From assembly GCF_040892545.1 (NCBI RefSeq), contig NZ_CP156079.1:3011501-3075500 (forward strand): a DNA stretch of 64,000 bases. The letters are read 5' to 3'. The DNA is from Paracidovorax avenae (GTDB lineage Bacteria > Pseudomonadota > Gammaproteobacteria > Burkholderiales > Burkholderiaceae_C). The notes under the pieces were generated by a model, which saw only the letters and a program-made list of their open reading frames with translations, did no database searches and was not told the origin of the DNA. This document shows positions 18,852 through 28,127 of the stretch, piece after piece (the stretch's first letter is position 1; each line of letters begins with the position of its first letter). The position numbers were made by a program, and so were the translations under genes.

Positions 18852-19994
18852 ATGGCCGAACGTGTGATTCCGCTCGTGGACCAGCGCATCGCCGCGCTGC
18901 GTCCCCGCATGCCCGACGGCCCCTTCGCCGGACCCGACGGTCGCCTGGCCGACGCGCTGGGCCGGCCCCTGCGCGACCTGCGCATCAGCGTCACCGACCG
19001 CTGCAATTTCCGCTGCAGCTACTGCATGCCCAAGGAAGTCTTCGGCAAGGACTATCCCTACCTCTCCCACGGCGACCTGCTCAGCTTCGAGGAGATCACG
19101 CGCCTGGCGAGGGTCTTCCTGGCCCATGGCGTGCGCAAGATCCGGCTCACCGGCGGGGAGCCGCTGCTGCGGCGCCACCTGGAGAACCTGGTGGAGCAGC
19201 TCGCGGGGCTGCGTACCACGGAGGGGCGCGTGCCCGACCTGACGCTGACCACCAACGGCTCGCTGCTCGCCCGCAAGGCCCGGGCCCTGCGCGATGCGGG
19301 CCTGGCGCGGCTCACCGTCAGCCTGGACAGCCTGCAGGACAGCGTTTTCCGCCGCATGAACGACGTGGACTTTCCCGTGGCGGAGGTGCTCGCCGGCATC
19401 GAGGCCGCCCAGGCGGCCGGGTTCGAGCACATCAAGGTGAACATGGTGGTCAAGCGCGGCACCAACGACCACGAGATCGTCCCCATGGCGCGCCACTTCC
19501 GGGGTACCGGCATCACGCTGCGCTTCATCGAGTACATGGACGTGGGCGCCACGAACGGATGGCGCATGGACGAGGTGCTGCCGTCGGCGCAGGTGATCGA
19601 CCGGATCCGGCAGGAAATCCCCCTGGTACGGTTGCCGCCTGCGGCCCCCGGGGAGACGGCCGAGCGCTGGGGCTATGCAGACGCCCTGGGCCGGCACGAT
19701 CCCGCCCTGGGGGAAGTCGGAACGATCAGCAGCGTCACCCGGGCGTTCTGCGGCGATTGCAACCGCGCCCGGCTGTCGATGGAAGGCCGGCTCTACCTCT
19801 GCCTCTTCGCCACACAGGGCTGGGACCTGCGCGCGCTGTTGCGCGGCGGGGCCGCCGACCCCGATCTCGCCGCGGCCATCGCCGGCATCTGGCAGGGCCG
19901 CACCGACCGCTATTCCGAACTGCGCGGCAGCCTGCCGCCGGCCACCGGCGCCCCGGCCGCGCGGCGCGTCGAGATGAGCTACATCGGCGGATGA
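18852..19994 (+). CDS. moaA: GTP 3',8-cyclase, molybdenum cofactor biosynthesis
   Basis: Radical SAM enzyme (380 residues) catalysing the first step of molybdopterin synthesis, rearranging GTP to 3',8-cyclo-GTP. The N-terminal [4Fe-4S] motif CNFRCSYC has Cys51, Cys55 and Cys58. The C-terminal second cluster is in [21 protein letters not shown]. The chain ends in the conserved Gly-Gly (SYIGG). The start at 18852 ([10 protein letters not shown]) is the in-frame ATG closest to the conserved part. It leads the cluster moaA-mobA-moeA. An unusual 40-residue N-terminal arm precedes the barrel. Confidence 0.96.
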   Translation: MAERVIPLVDQRIAALRPRMPDGPFAGPDGRLADALGRPLRDLRISVTDRCNFRCSYCMPKEVFGKDYPYLSHGDLLSFEEITRLARVFLAHGVRKIRLTGGEPLLRRHLENLVEQLAGLRTTEGRVPDLTLTTNGSLLARKARALRDAGLARLTVSLDSLQDSVFRRMNDVDFPVAEVLAGIEAAQAAGFEHIKVNMVVKRGTNDHEIVPMARHFRGTGITLRFIEYMDVGATNGWRMDEVLPSAQVIDRIRQEIPLVRLPPAAPGETAERWGYADALGRHDPALGEVGTISSVTRAFCGDCNRARLSMEGRLYLCLFATQGWDLRALLRGGAADPDLAAAIAGIWQGRTDRYSELRGSLPPATGAPAARRVEMSYIGG

Positions 19995-20007
19995 GCCGCG
20001 GGGTGCC

Positions 20008-20661
20008 ATGGTGATCGCCCGCGCGGACATCGCCGGCCTGGTCCTGGCCGGCGGCCAGGGCTCGCGCATGGGCGGGCTGGACAAGGGGCTGCAGGCATTC
20101 CGGGGCCGGCCCCTGGCCGCGGTCGCATTGGAGCGGTTGCGCCCGCAGGCCGCTCCAGGACAACTCGCGGTCAGCGCCAACCGCCACCAGGACCGTTACG
20201 CCACGCTCGGCGTACCCGTACTGGGCGACGCCCTGCCCGGCCATCCAGGCCCCCTGGCCGGCATCCTGGCGGGCCTGCAATGGTGCGGCACGCCGTGGCT
20301 GCTGGCGGTGCCCTGCGATACGCCCTGCTTCCCGCCCGACCTCGGCGCCCGGCTGGCCGAGGCCGCCATGGCGGCTGGCACGGACATCGCCATGGCAGCT
20401 GCCCCCGAATCCGTGCCCCCATCCCCGCCCACCGGCGGGCCGGTGCCGATGCGCGTGCACCCCGTGGCCTGCCTGCTGCGCGCGGGCCTGCAGGACGACC
20501 TGCGGCGCTATCTGGAGGGCGGTGGGCGCAAGGTGCTGGACTGGATGGGCCGCCATGCCCCGGCCACGGCCGCTTTCGACCGGCCCGGGGACGATCCGAA
20601 CGCCTTCCGCAACGCCAACACCCTGGACGAATTGCACCGACTGGAAGCCGACACTGCATGA
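20008..20661 (+). CDS. mobA: molybdenum cofactor guanylyltransferase
   Basis: 217-residue nucleotidyltransferase that attaches GMP to Mo-molybdopterin to form the bis-MGD precursor. The N-terminal GTP-binding signature is LVLAGGQGSRMGGLDKGLQ, and Asp of VPCDTPCFPPDL corresponds to the metal site. It follows moaA by 13 bp and overlaps the moeA start by 4 nt (ATGA), implying co-translation. Presence of mobA implies that the cell has DMSO-reductase-family enzymes such as nitrate reductase or formate dehydrogenase elsewhere. Confidence 0.94.
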   Translation: MVIARADIAGLVLAGGQGSRMGGLDKGLQAFRGRPLAAVALERLRPQAAPGQLAVSANRHQDRYATLGVPVLGDALPGHPGPLAGILAGLQWCGTPWLLAVPCDTPCFPPDLGARLAEAAMAAGTDIAMAAAPESVPPSPPTGGPVPMRVHPVACLLRAGLQDDLRRYLEGGGRKVLDWMGRHAPATAAFDRPGDDPNAFRNANTLDELHRLEADTA

Positions 20662-22010
20662 GCCACTCCCAGCCATCCCCCGCCGAGCCGACCCCATCGA
20701 TGCCGCAGGCAACGCCTCCCGGCGCCCCGGTGGCGCACGACCTGCCCGTGGAGGCGGTGCACGCACGGCTCGCCGCACTGGCCGAACCGGTGCGCGGGAC
20801 CGAACAGGTGGGCATCTTCGCCGCGCTCGACCGCGTGCTGGCCGAGGATGTCGTCTCGCCCATGGACGTGCCGCCGCACGACAACTCCGCCATGGACGGC
20901 TTCGCCTTCGACGGCGCGGCCCTGGCGGACGGCCGGCCGCTGGCCCTGCAGGTGGCCGGCACCGTGCTCGCCGGCCATCGCTGGGAGGGGCGCCTCGGCC
21001 CGGGCCAGTGCCTGCGCATCATGACCGGCGCGGTGATGCCGCACGGAGCGGACACCGTGGTTCCCCAGGAAGCCGCCCTTCCCGCGTCTCCCGCAGGCGG
21101 GCCGGAGAGCATCACCATTCCCCCGGGCGCGGTTCGCCGGGGCGACCATCGGCGGCGCGCGGGCGAGGACTTGGCGCGCGGCCGGACCGCCCTCTCCCGG
21201 GGAACACGGCTCACGCCGGCCGCGCTCGGGCTGCTGGCGAGCCTCGGGCAGGCCACGGTGCCCGTCGTCCGCCGCCTGCGGGTGGCGTTCTTCTCCACGG
21301 GAGACGAGATCCTCAGCCTGGGAACGCCCTGGCGCGAGGGGGCCGTGTACGACAGCAACCGCTACACCCTGTTCGGGCTGCTGGCACGCATGGGCGTGGA
21401 GCCCATCGACCTGGGCGCCGTTCCGGACGAGCCGCAGGCACTGGAAGCCACGCTGCGCGCGGCGGCGGCGCGTGCCGATGCCATCGTCACCAGCGGTGGC
21501 GTCAGCGCGGGTGCGGCCGACCACACGCGCACTTTGCTGGACCGCCTCGGCCAGGTGGAGTTCTGGCGCATCGCCATGCGGCCGGGCCGCCCGATGGCCG
21601 CGGGCCGCATCCCGCGCCCGCAGGGAGCCGGCGGCGGCGAAGCCGGTGCGGACGGCGCCGCCGTGCTGTTCGCGCTGCCCGGCAATCCGGTGGCGGCGAT
21701 GGTGGCCTTTCTGGTGTTCGTGCGGCCGGCGCTGTGGCGCATGATGGGCTGCGAGCCCACGGCACCCCCCGCGCTGCGCGCACTCGCGGCCGGGCCGCTG
21801 CACAAGCGCCCCGGGCGCACCGAATACCAGCGCGGCATCGTCTTCCAGGATGCGGACGGCACCCTGCGCGTGCGCACCACCGGGCCGCAGGGCTCCGGGC
21901 TGCTGAGTTCCATGGTGCAGGCCGACGGACTCATCCTGCTGCCGCATGCCCGCGGCCCCGTCGCCGTGGGCGAGCCGGTGGACGTGCTGCTGTTTGACGG
22001 CATGCTCTGA
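20658..22010 (+). CDS. moeA: molybdopterin molybdenumtransferase
   Basis: 450-residue MoeA, inserting molybdate into adenylylated molybdopterin. Domain features: PPHDNSAMDGFAF near residue 75, IMTGAVMPHGADTVVPQE, FFSTGDEI, YDSNRYTL, and the conserved ALPGNPVAAMVAF of the C-terminal part. A loop insertion between residues about 315 and 335 (PRPQGAGGGEAGADGA) is richer in Gly and Ala than usual. Starts on the ATGA that ends mobA. It completes the three-gene cofactor operon. Confidence 0.95.
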   Translation: MSHSQPSPAEPTPSMPQATPPGAPVAHDLPVEAVHARLAALAEPVRGTEQVGIFAALDRVLAEDVVSPMDVPPHDNSAMDGFAFDGAALADGRPLALQVAGTVLAGHRWEGRLGPGQCLRIMTGAVMPHGADTVVPQEAALPASPAGGPESITIPPGAVRRGDHRRRAGEDLARGRTALSRGTRLTPAALGLLASLGQATVPVVRRLRVAFFSTGDEILSLGTPWREGAVYDSNRYTLFGLLARMGVEPIDLGAVPDEPQALEATLRAAAARADAIVTSGGVSAGAADHTRTLLDRLGQVEFWRIAMRPGRPMAAGRIPRPQGAGGGEAGADGAAVLFALPGNPVAAMVAFLVFVRPALWRMMGCEPTAPPALRALAAGPLHKRPGRTEYQRGIVFQDADGTLRVRTTGPQGSGLLSSMVQADGLILLPHARGPVAVGEPVDVLLFDGML

Positions 22011-22071
22011 CACGGGAAGGCCCGGGCCGGGCGTACCCTTGCAGCCATCCCCCCACCGACCGGAAAACCCC

Positions 22072-22425
22072 ATGCCCTATACCGCCCAGCATCTCGCCGA
22101 AGCCCCCGCGCGGGAGGACATCGACCGCCTGCAGGGCGCGGCCGTCCTGGAATTCGGCACGCCCTGGTGCGGCTACTGCCAGCGTGCCCAGCCGCTGATC
22201 GAAGCCGCCCTGAAGGACCAGGACCACGTACAGCACATCAAGGTCGAGGACGGCCCGGGCCGGCCGCTCGGCCGCAGCTTCGGCGTGAAGCTCTGGCCCA
22301 CCCTGGTATTCCTGCGCGACGGCAAGGAAATCGACCGGGTGGTCCGCCCGCAGGACGCGACGGCGCTGCATCCGGGGATGCAGGCCATCGCCCATGCGCC
22401 GGCCATCAGCATCGGCCCGGCCTGA
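22072..22425 (+). CDS. thioredoxin-family protein
   Basis: 117-residue thioredoxin-fold protein with active-site Cys33-Gly-Tyr-Cys36 (TPWCGYC) and the cis-proline segment LWPTLVFLRDGKEIDR. No signal peptide, so cytoplasmic. The CGYC dipeptide differs from the CGPC of classical thioredoxin (encoded at 40830-41162), suggesting a different redox potential or partner. It follows moeA by 61 bp in the same direction and converges on rnhA. No specific role can be assigned. Confidence 0.88.
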   Translation: MPYTAQHLAEAPAREDIDRLQGAAVLEFGTPWCGYCQRAQPLIEAALKDQDHVQHIKVEDGPGRPLGRSFGVKLWPTLVFLRDGKEIDRVVRPQDATALHPGMQAIAHAPAISIGPA

Positions 22426-22452
22426 AGCGCGGGTGCCGGACGCCCTGCGGCC

Positions 22453-22932
22453 CTAGCCGCGGCCCAGGGCCTTGTCCACGCCCTTGTTGGCGAGGGCGTC
22501 GGCGCGCTCATTGCCGGGATCGCCCGCATGGCCCTTCACCCACTTCCAGTCGATCACGTGGCCGCCGCCGGCTACCAGGTCGTCGAGCCGCTTCCACAGC
22601 TCCACGTTCTTCACCGGCTGGCCGGATGCCGTGCGCCAGCCCTTTTTCTTCCACCCTTGGATCCACTCCGTGATGCCCTTGCGCACGTACTGGCTGTCGA
22701 GATAGAGCGTGACCTCGCACGGACGCTTGAGCGCGCCCAGGGCCTCGATCACGGCCAGCAGTTCCATGCGGTTGTTGGTGGTGCCCAGTTCTCCCCCGAA
22801 CAATTCCTTTTCCAGCGCGCCCGAACGCAACACCACCCCCCAGCCGCCGGGACCCGGATTGCCCTTGCAGGCCCCGTCGGTATAGATCACAACCTGATTC
22901 AAAACTCGCTCGCTTCCTTTGTCGTCATTCAT
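22453..22932 (-). CDS. rnhA: ribonuclease HI
   Basis: 159-residue endonuclease that removes RNA from RNA-DNA hybrids. All active-site residues are seen: Asp of [14 protein letters not shown], Glu of [12 protein letters not shown], Asp of YLDSQYV and Asp of NERADALAN, and the basic handle region [11 protein letters not shown] is present. Length matches the family. The ATG at 22932 is chosen; an upstream in-frame ATG at 22956 would overlap the methyltransferase gene by 11 bp. The gloB-methyltransferase-rnhA neighbourhood is common in proteobacteria. Confidence 0.95.
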   Translation of the reverse strand: MNDDKGSERVLNQVVIYTDGACKGNPGPGGWGVVLRSGALEKELFGGELGTTNNRMELLAVIEALGALKRPCEVTLYLDSQYVRKGITEWIQGWKKKGWRTASGQPVKNVELWKRLDDLVAGGGHVIDWKWVKGHAGDPGNERADALANKGVDKALGRG

Positions 22933-22945
22933 AACTTCCGCTTCT

Positions 22946-23791
22946 TCATCGGCCATCGCGCCGACGCGGCACGCCGCCCGGCACAGGTCCGGCGCGCTGC
23001 GCCACGGGCATCGTGGCGGCACGCGCCTGCGGGGCCTGGCCGGTGCGCCAGGACGGCTCCAGCAGGCGCATGCCATGCACGCGCTTGACAGCCACCACCA
23101 TGTAGGCGGCCCCGAGTATCGGCCACCAGCGCGCCCCCACCGCATCCAGCCACTCGTACCGGTCGAGCCAGCGCGCGCTGCGCACCGCGGGACGGTAGGC
23201 GCCGAAGCTGATGGTCTCGATCTCGAAGTTCAGCAGCCGCAGCCAGTCGCGCAGCCGCCAGTGCCCGATGAACTCGCCCACGTCGGGCAGGTAGAGCTGC
23301 CCCCCGGCCCCCAGGCGCTGGTACAGCCGCACGCGGCGCTGGCGCAGGCCCCAGAGGCTCACGGGATTGAGCCCGCTCACCACCAGCCGCCCTTCCGGCA
23401 TCAGCACCCGGTGCACTTCGCGCAGCGCGGCATGCGGATCCACGCTGAGTTCCAGCGCGTGCGGCAGCAGCACCAGGTCGAGGCTGTTCTCGGGAAACGG
23501 CAGTGCCACCGGGTCGGCCAGCAGCGCCGCGCGCACGGGGCCGTCCGCCGGTCCGGGTTCGGACTCTGCCGGTGGCGGCCACAGCAGCGCCTCGGCGGCG
23601 CCGAGCGCCAGCCAGCGGTGCGGCATGCGGTTCGCGCGCAGCCCCTGCAGGCCGGGCATGCCGAGCTGCAGCGCATGGAAGCCGAACACGTCGGCCACCA
23701 TCTCGTCGTAGCGCTCCTGCTCCCACGCCAGCAGGTAGCGGCCGGGCGGTGAGTCGAACCAATGGTGCAAACCTATAATTTCGTCGCTCAT
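22946..23791 (-). CDS. SAM-dependent methyltransferase (type 11 family)
   Basis: 281-residue class I methyltransferase-like protein. The region around [22 protein letters not shown] is the motif following the SAM-binding strand, and [23 protein letters not shown] is the post-II/III motif. The canonical GxGxG loop is replaced by a weak [10 protein letters not shown] segment, so SAM affinity could differ. Its start codon at 23791-23789 overlaps the divergent gloB ATG. The gene sits between rnhA and gloB as in many proteobacteria; the substrate is unknown. Confidence 0.85.
   Translation of the reverse strand: MSDEIIGLHHWFDSPPGRYLLAWEQERYDEMVADVFGFHALQLGMPGLQGLRANRMPHRWLALGAAEALLWPPPAESEPGPADGPVRAALLADPVALPFPENSLDLVLLPHALELSVDPHAALREVHRVLMPEGRLVVSGLNPVSLWGLRQRRVRLYQRLGAGGQLYLPDVGEFIGHWRLRDWLRLLNFEIETISFGAYRPAVRSARWLDRYEWLDAVGARWWPILGAAYMVVAVKRVHGMRLLEPSWRTGQAPQARAATMPVAQRAGPVPGGVPRRRDGR
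23774..23779 (+). promoter_or_regulatory. perfect -10 hexamer ahead of gloB
   Basis: TATAAT, identical to the sigma-70 consensus, ends 10 bp before the gloB ATG, so transcription should begin at about 23786 and leave at most a few untranslated bases. No good -35 is seen around 23751-23757. The site lies inside the 5' coding part of the divergent methyltransferase gene. Confidence 0.65.
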
Positions 23792-24572
23792 GAACTTGCT
23801 GCCGCTGCCCGCTTTCACCGACAACTACATCTGGATGCTGCACGACGGCCGCTCGGCCGCCGTGGTCGATCCAGGGGAGGCCGGCCCGGTGCTGCAGGCC
23901 CTGCAGCACCATGGCCTGGCACTGCAGGCGATTCTAGTCACGCACCACCACGGCGATCATGTCGGCGGCGTGGCGGCGCTGCGCGAGGCCACCGGCGCGC
24001 CGGTGTACGGCCCGGCGCGCGAGTCCATTCCCCAGCCGGCGCAGCCGCTGGCCGATGGCGACACGCTGCAGGTGCTGGGCCTGCGCCTGTCCGTGATCGA
24101 CGTGCCCGGCCACACCGCGGGGCACATCGCCTACTATGCCGCGGACGCCGCAGGCGGCCCGCTGCTCTTCTGCGGCGACACGCTGTTCTCGGGCGGCTGC
24201 GGCCGGCTCTTCGAGGGCACGCCCGCCCAGATGCAGCATTCGCTCGACCGGCTCGGCGCGCTGCCGCCGCAGACGCGGGTGTGCTGCGCCCACGAATACA
24301 CACTTTCGAACCTCGCTTTCGCGCGGGCCGTGGAACCCGGCAACGCGGCGCTGCTCCAGTACAGCCATGACTGCGAGGCACTCCGCGCCGCGGGACAGCC
24401 CACCCTGCCCTCGCGGCTCGGCATGGAGCATGCCGTCAACCCCTTCCTGCGGACGCGGGAGCCCGGCGTGGCCCGTGCGGCGCAGGCCTTCGCACCGCGC
24501 ACCGACACCGGCGACCCGGCCTCGGTGCTGGCGGCGCTGCGCCAGTGGAAAAACGAATTCCGACCGACCTGA
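23790..24572 (+). CDS. gloB: hydroxyacylglutathione hydrolase (glyoxalase II)
   Basis: 260-residue metallo-beta-lactamase-fold enzyme that hydrolyses S-D-lactoylglutathione to lactate and glutathione in methylglyoxal detoxification. The N-terminus [17 protein letters not shown] is classic. Metal ligands are in [35 protein letters not shown] and the late [10 protein letters not shown]. The C-terminal substrate-binding helix region (NPFLRTREP) is present. The start codon shares the bases CATG (23789-23792) with the divergent methyltransferase start. mltD follows by 4 bp, so gloB-mltD are co-transcribed. Confidence 0.96.
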   Translation: MNLLPLPAFTDNYIWMLHDGRSAAVVDPGEAGPVLQALQHHGLALQAILVTHHHGDHVGGVAALREATGAPVYGPARESIPQPAQPLADGDTLQVLGLRLSVIDVPGHTAGHIAYYAADAAGGPLLFCGDTLFSGGCGRLFEGTPAQMQHSLDRLGALPPQTRVCCAHEYTLSNLAFARAVEPGNAALLQYSHDCEALRAAGQPTLPSRLGMEHAVNPFLRTREPGVARAAQAFAPRTDTGDPASVLAALRQWKNEFRPT

Positions 24573-24576
24573 CCCC

Positions 24577-26118
24577 ATGAAACTCCTGCACATCCTGGGC
24601 CTCGCGAGCGTGCTCTGGCTCACCGGCTGCGCGGCGCCCGGCACCCCCGGCAAGGACGCCCCTGCCACCCCCTCCAGCACGGGCGGCACCGCGGCCACCC
24701 CGCCCACGGCCGGCTCCCCTCCGCTGCGCCCCATCACCGCCGCGGACGCCAGCCACTTCGGCGTGACCTCGCTGGCCGCGCCCACCGACCTGTGGGACCG
24801 CATCCGCCGCGGCTTCGCCATGCCCGATCTCGACCAGGACCTGGTGCGCGACCGCGAGCTCTGGTATGCGACGCGTCCCGACTACATGCAGCGCATGACC
24901 GAGCGCTCCAGCAAGTACCTCTTCCACATCGTGGAGGAACTCGAACTGCGCGGCATGCCCACCGAACTGGCGCTGCTGCCCTATATCGAGAGCGCCTTCA
25001 ATCCCATGGCCGTGTCCAGTGCCAAGGCGGTGGGCATGTGGCAGTTCATGCCCGCCACGGGCAGCGACTACCAGCTCAAGCAGAACGCCTTCCGCGACGA
25101 CCGGCGCGACGTGCTCGCGTCCACCCGCGCGGCGCTGGACTACCTGCAGCGGCTCTACGGCATGTTCGGCGACTGGCACCTGGCCCTGGCCGCCTACAAC
25201 TGGGGCGAAGGCAATGTGAGCCGCGCCATCGCCCGCAACCAGAAGATGGGCCTGGGCACCAGCTACACCGAGCTGAACATGCCGGCGGAAACCCGCATGT
25301 ACGTGCCCAAGCTGCAGGCGGTGAAGAACATCGTCGCGCACCCCGAGCGGTTCAACACCGAGCTGCCGCTGATCGAGAACCACCCCTACTTCCAGACGGT
25401 GGACATCACCCGCGACATCGACGTCTCGCTGGTGGCCAGCTTGGCGGGCGTGCGCGAGCAGGACTTCCGCGAACTCAATCCTTCGCTGCACAAGCCCATC
25501 ATCCTCGCGGCCGGCATGCCGCAGATCCTGCTGCCCTGGGACAACGCGCAGGTCTTCCGCAAGAACCTGGAGGCCTACACCGAGGGCCAGTACGCGAGCT
25601 GGACGGTCTGGAGCGTGCCGACCACGATGAGCGTGTCGGCGGCAGCACAGCGCGTCGGCATGAGCGAGGCCGACCTGCGCAACGTGAACAAGATCCCGCC
25701 GCGCATGCTCATCAAGGCCGGATCGGCCCTGATGGTGCCCCGCGGCAACGCGACGCAGGCGGACGTGCCCGGACAGCTGGCGGACAACGGCCAGGTCGCC
25801 TTCACCCCCGAGATCGTCACCCGCCGCACCACGGTGCGCGCCGGCAAGCGCGATTCGGTGGCCACGATCGCCCGGCGCTACAAGGTGACCACCGCGGACG
25901 TCGCGACCTGGAACGACGTGAAGTCCACGGCCTCCTTCAAGGCCGGCGAGGCGGTGGTGGTGTATCTGCCGGTGCGCATGACCTCCGGCGCCTCGGCCAG
26001 CAGCGGCAGCCGGAGCAGCCGGCAATCGGCCGCGCCGTCGAAGGGGAGCGCGAAGAAGGCATCGGCGCCCGCGCCCTCCCGCAAGGGCGGGACCCCGTCG
26101 CGCGTGAAGAAGCGCTGA
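24577..26118 (+). CDS. mltD: membrane-bound lytic murein transglycosylase D with LysM domains
   Basis: 513-residue lipoprotein that cleaves peptidoglycan glycan strands. The lipobox LTGC places the acylated Cys at residue 18. The SLT domain includes catalytic Glu138 in LLPYIESAFNP, followed by SSAKAVGMWQFMPATG and LALAAYNWGEGNVSRAI. Two LysM-like peptidoglycan-binding modules follow at about residues 345-395 and 420-465, and a Ser/Lys-rich basic tail ends the protein. Starts 4 bp after gloB. Its coupling to gloB is a common gene order. Confidence 0.94.
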   Translation: MKLLHILGLASVLWLTGCAAPGTPGKDAPATPSSTGGTAATPPTAGSPPLRPITAADASHFGVTSLAAPTDLWDRIRRGFAMPDLDQDLVRDRELWYATRPDYMQRMTERSSKYLFHIVEELELRGMPTELALLPYIESAFNPMAVSSAKAVGMWQFMPATGSDYQLKQNAFRDDRRDVLASTRAALDYLQRLYGMFGDWHLALAAYNWGEGNVSRAIARNQKMGLGTSYTELNMPAETRMYVPKLQAVKNIVAHPERFNTELPLIENHPYFQTVDITRDIDVSLVASLAGVREQDFRELNPSLHKPIILAAGMPQILLPWDNAQVFRKNLEAYTEGQYASWTVWSVPTTMSVSAAAQRVGMSEADLRNVNKIPPRMLIKAGSALMVPRGNATQADVPGQLADNGQVAFTPEIVTRRTTVRAGKRDSVATIARRYKVTTADVATWNDVKSTASFKAGEAVVVYLPVRMTSGASASSGSRSSRQSAAPSKGSAKKASAPAPSRKGGTPSRVKKR

Positions 26119-26151
26119 CGAAGTGCGCTGGCGGAGCGCCGCCCGCGCCCG

Positions 26152-26304
26152 TCAGATCCTCAGGTTGTGCATGCCCACCAGCCCGAGCACGCCGATGAGG
26201 ATGAGGTAAAGCGCCACGATGAAGTTGAGCAGGCGCGGCATCACCAGGATGAGGATGCCGGCGATGAGCGCCACGAGCGGGCCGATGCTGAGGTTCAGTG
26301 TCAT
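26152..26304 (-). CDS. small two-span membrane protein (DUF3096-like)
   Basis: 50-residue hydrophobic protein, almost entirely two membrane spans (GPLVALIAGILILVM and IVALYLILIGVLGLVG) joined by PRLLNF. It resembles the DUF3096 family of short membrane proteins of unknown function. The ATG at 26304 is preceded by a GAGGAAA stretch on the minus strand that can serve as ribosome-binding site. It converges on mltD. Nothing else is seen in the 165 bp upstream (26305-26469). Confidence 0.75.
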   Translation of the reverse strand: MTLNLSIGPLVALIAGILILVMPRLLNFIVALYLILIGVLGLVGMHNLRI

Positions 26305-26469
26305 GGGAGAAGTTTCCTCGGGAAACAGGATGGAAGGCTGCATGCAGGCGTCCGCGGTGCGGCCGGCCGGTGCCCGGATGCCGATTGCCGGGCAGTGGCC
26401 GGAATCTAACGCCGAGCCGTGGCGCCGCGGTGTCGGACCATGGCGCCACTTGGAGCCCTGCCGGCGTTC

Positions 26470-27531
26470 TCAGGCGTTGAACTTCGCCTTGGCTTTGCGT
26501 GCGTATTCATTGGTGTAGGTGCGTCCCAGATCCACCTTCGAGGCAGCCCATTCCGGCCGCAGCCGGGCCAGCGCGCGCAGGGCCGTGGCGGGGCCGTCGT
26601 CGGGCATCATGCCGTCGGGCGAGAAGGTGTCGCGCACCTTGTGGAACGCCGCCATGTAGGCGCCGCGGTCGCCGAGCAGGTCGTCCTGCGGCACCACGCG
26701 CATGAGGTCCGTGGCACTGGCCGTCTGCAGCCACTTGAGCGCATGCACCATGGCATGCACGAGCGCCTGCGACACGGCGGCATGCTGCTGCACGAACGCC
26801 CGGGGCGCATACAGGCTGGACGCCGGCATGGTGCCGCCGAAGAGCTCCTGCGACGCCTTGAGGGTGCGCGTGTCGCACAGCAGCCGCACTTCACCGTGCT
26901 GCTCGAGCACGCTCACCACGGGGTCGGCATGGCACAGCGCATGGATGCGGCCCTGGCGCAACGCGGCCAGTGCACCACGGCCGGAGGCGCCCACGCCGAC
27001 GAAGGAAATCCCCTCCAGCGATGCACCGTTCTGCGACAGCGCCAGCTGCGCCAGCATGTGCGTGGACGAGCCCGGCGCCGTCACGCCCACCCGCAGGCCC
27101 TTGAAGCTCTGCACGCTGCGCACGGGCCAGTTGCGCGCGGAAGCGGCGAACGCCAATTGCGGTGCCCGGCCCTGCAGCACCAGGGCGCAGTAGTCCTGCC
27201 CCTGCAATTGCCGGCGCAGCGTATGGTCGTAGCCCCCGCAGCAGACATCCGCCGCGCCCTGCTCCACGGCCTGCAGCGCGAGTGCCCCACCGGCGTAGTC
27301 CTGGATCGTCACGTCCAGTCCTTCGGCACGGAAGAAGCCCAGCTGCCACGCCACGGTGAGGGGCAGGTAGTACAGCAGGCCCGCCCCGCCCACGGCCACC
27401 CGCACCCGCCCCTGCGATGCCGCGCTGAATGGCGGTACCAGCGCGTGCGCGCCGGCACCTGCCAGGCCGGCCAGCGGCAGGGACAGGGCCATGGCGCCCA
27501 GGCGGCGGCGGCTGAAGGACGACGGGATCAT
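26470..27531 (-). CDS. ABC transporter substrate-binding protein (NMT1/SsuA-like), Tat signal
   Basis: 353-residue periplasmic binding protein. The N-terminus SSFSRRRLGAMALSLPLAG has a twin-arginine motif and hydrophobic core, so export through the Tat pathway is likely. The mature part (VRVAVGGAGLLYYLPLTVAWQLGFFRAEGLDVTI) is typical of the nitrate/sulfonate/thiamine-precursor binding group. No permease or ATPase gene lies beside it, so it is an orphan binding protein; the ligand is unknown. A 15-bp palindrome lies about 20 bp before the start codon. Confidence 0.87.
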   Translation of the reverse strand: MIPSSFSRRRLGAMALSLPLAGLAGAGAHALVPPFSAASQGRVRVAVGGAGLLYYLPLTVAWQLGFFRAEGLDVTIQDYAGGALALQAVEQGAADVCCGGYDHTLRRQLQGQDYCALVLQGRAPQLAFAASARNWPVRSVQSFKGLRVGVTAPGSSTHMLAQLALSQNGASLEGISFVGVGASGRGALAALRQGRIHALCHADPVVSVLEQHGEVRLLCDTRTLKASQELFGGTMPASSLYAPRAFVQQHAAVSQALVHAMVHALKWLQTASATDLMRVVPQDDLLGDRGAYMAAFHKVRDTFSPDGMMPDDGPATALRALARLRPEWAASKVDLGRTYTNEYARKAKAKFNA

Positions 27532-27549
27532 GGAACGAGGCGTGATTTA

Positions 27550-27564
27550 TGCTGCACTGCAGCA
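27550..27564. promoter_or_regulatory. 15-bp palindrome upstream of the binding-protein gene
   Basis: TGCTGCACTGCAGCA is perfectly symmetric around a central base (7-bp arms) and lies 18 bp before the ATG at 27531. Its place between promoter and start is typical of an operator, but no cognate regulator is encoded nearby. Confidence 0.4.
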
Positions 27565-27689
27565 ATCGTGCCCGAAAAGCCTCCCGCCGGCACCGGGGAA
27601 AATCCCTGTGAACCGCAAGGAAAAGCAGGGAACCGAAGCCGTACCGGCTTCGCCGCACGGCCATTGCCGCGCGGCGGGCTGCAGGCCCG

Positions 27690-28094
27690 TCAGCGGTAGC
27701 CGAGGAAAAAGATGGCCGCGTTGACCGCGAAGGCGCCCAGCCAGACGGCGCTGCGGATGGTGGGCATGTCGGAGACGTACATCAGCACGTAGAACATCCG
27801 CAGCATCACGAAGGCCAGCGCCAGCAGGTCCAGCAGGGTCTGCGCGGCACCCAGCTGGTGCGCGACGATCACCGCGCCGATGAAGAACGGCAGGCATTCG
27901 AAGGTATTGGACTGGGCTGCCAGCGCGCGGGCGCGCCAGTCGGTCTGCCGCGCTGCCCAGCCGCGCGGATCGCGGTTGTCCGCGGCCCTGAACCCGCCGC
28001 GCTTGGCCAGCATGGCACAGGCGACCGGCATGAGCGCCATCGCGAAAACGCACCAGTACGCCACGGTGAAGCGGGCGATGTGCAGGGAATTCAT
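27690..28094 (-). CDS. MAPEG-family membrane protein
   Basis: 134-residue four-span membrane protein of the MAPEG group (membrane-associated proteins in eicosanoid and glutathione metabolism). The conserved segment RALAAQSNTFECLPFFIGAVIVA (about residues 56-78) and the following span with RMFYVLMYVSDMPTIRS are the family marks. Bacterial members may be glutathione transferases or peroxidases; no substrate is known. Its start at 28094 is 33 bp after the recR stop on the same strand, so it could be the last gene of the dnaX-ybaB-recR run. Confidence 0.85.
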   Translation of the reverse strand: MNSLHIARFTVAYWCVFAMALMPVACAMLAKRGGFRAADNRDPRGWAARQTDWRARALAAQSNTFECLPFFIGAVIVAHQLGAAQTLLDLLALAFVMLRMFYVLMYVSDMPTIRSAVWLGAFAVNAAIFFLGYR

Positions 28095-28127
28095 GTCGAT
28101 CTTCCAGAAAGCCTGGCGCAGTACGGG

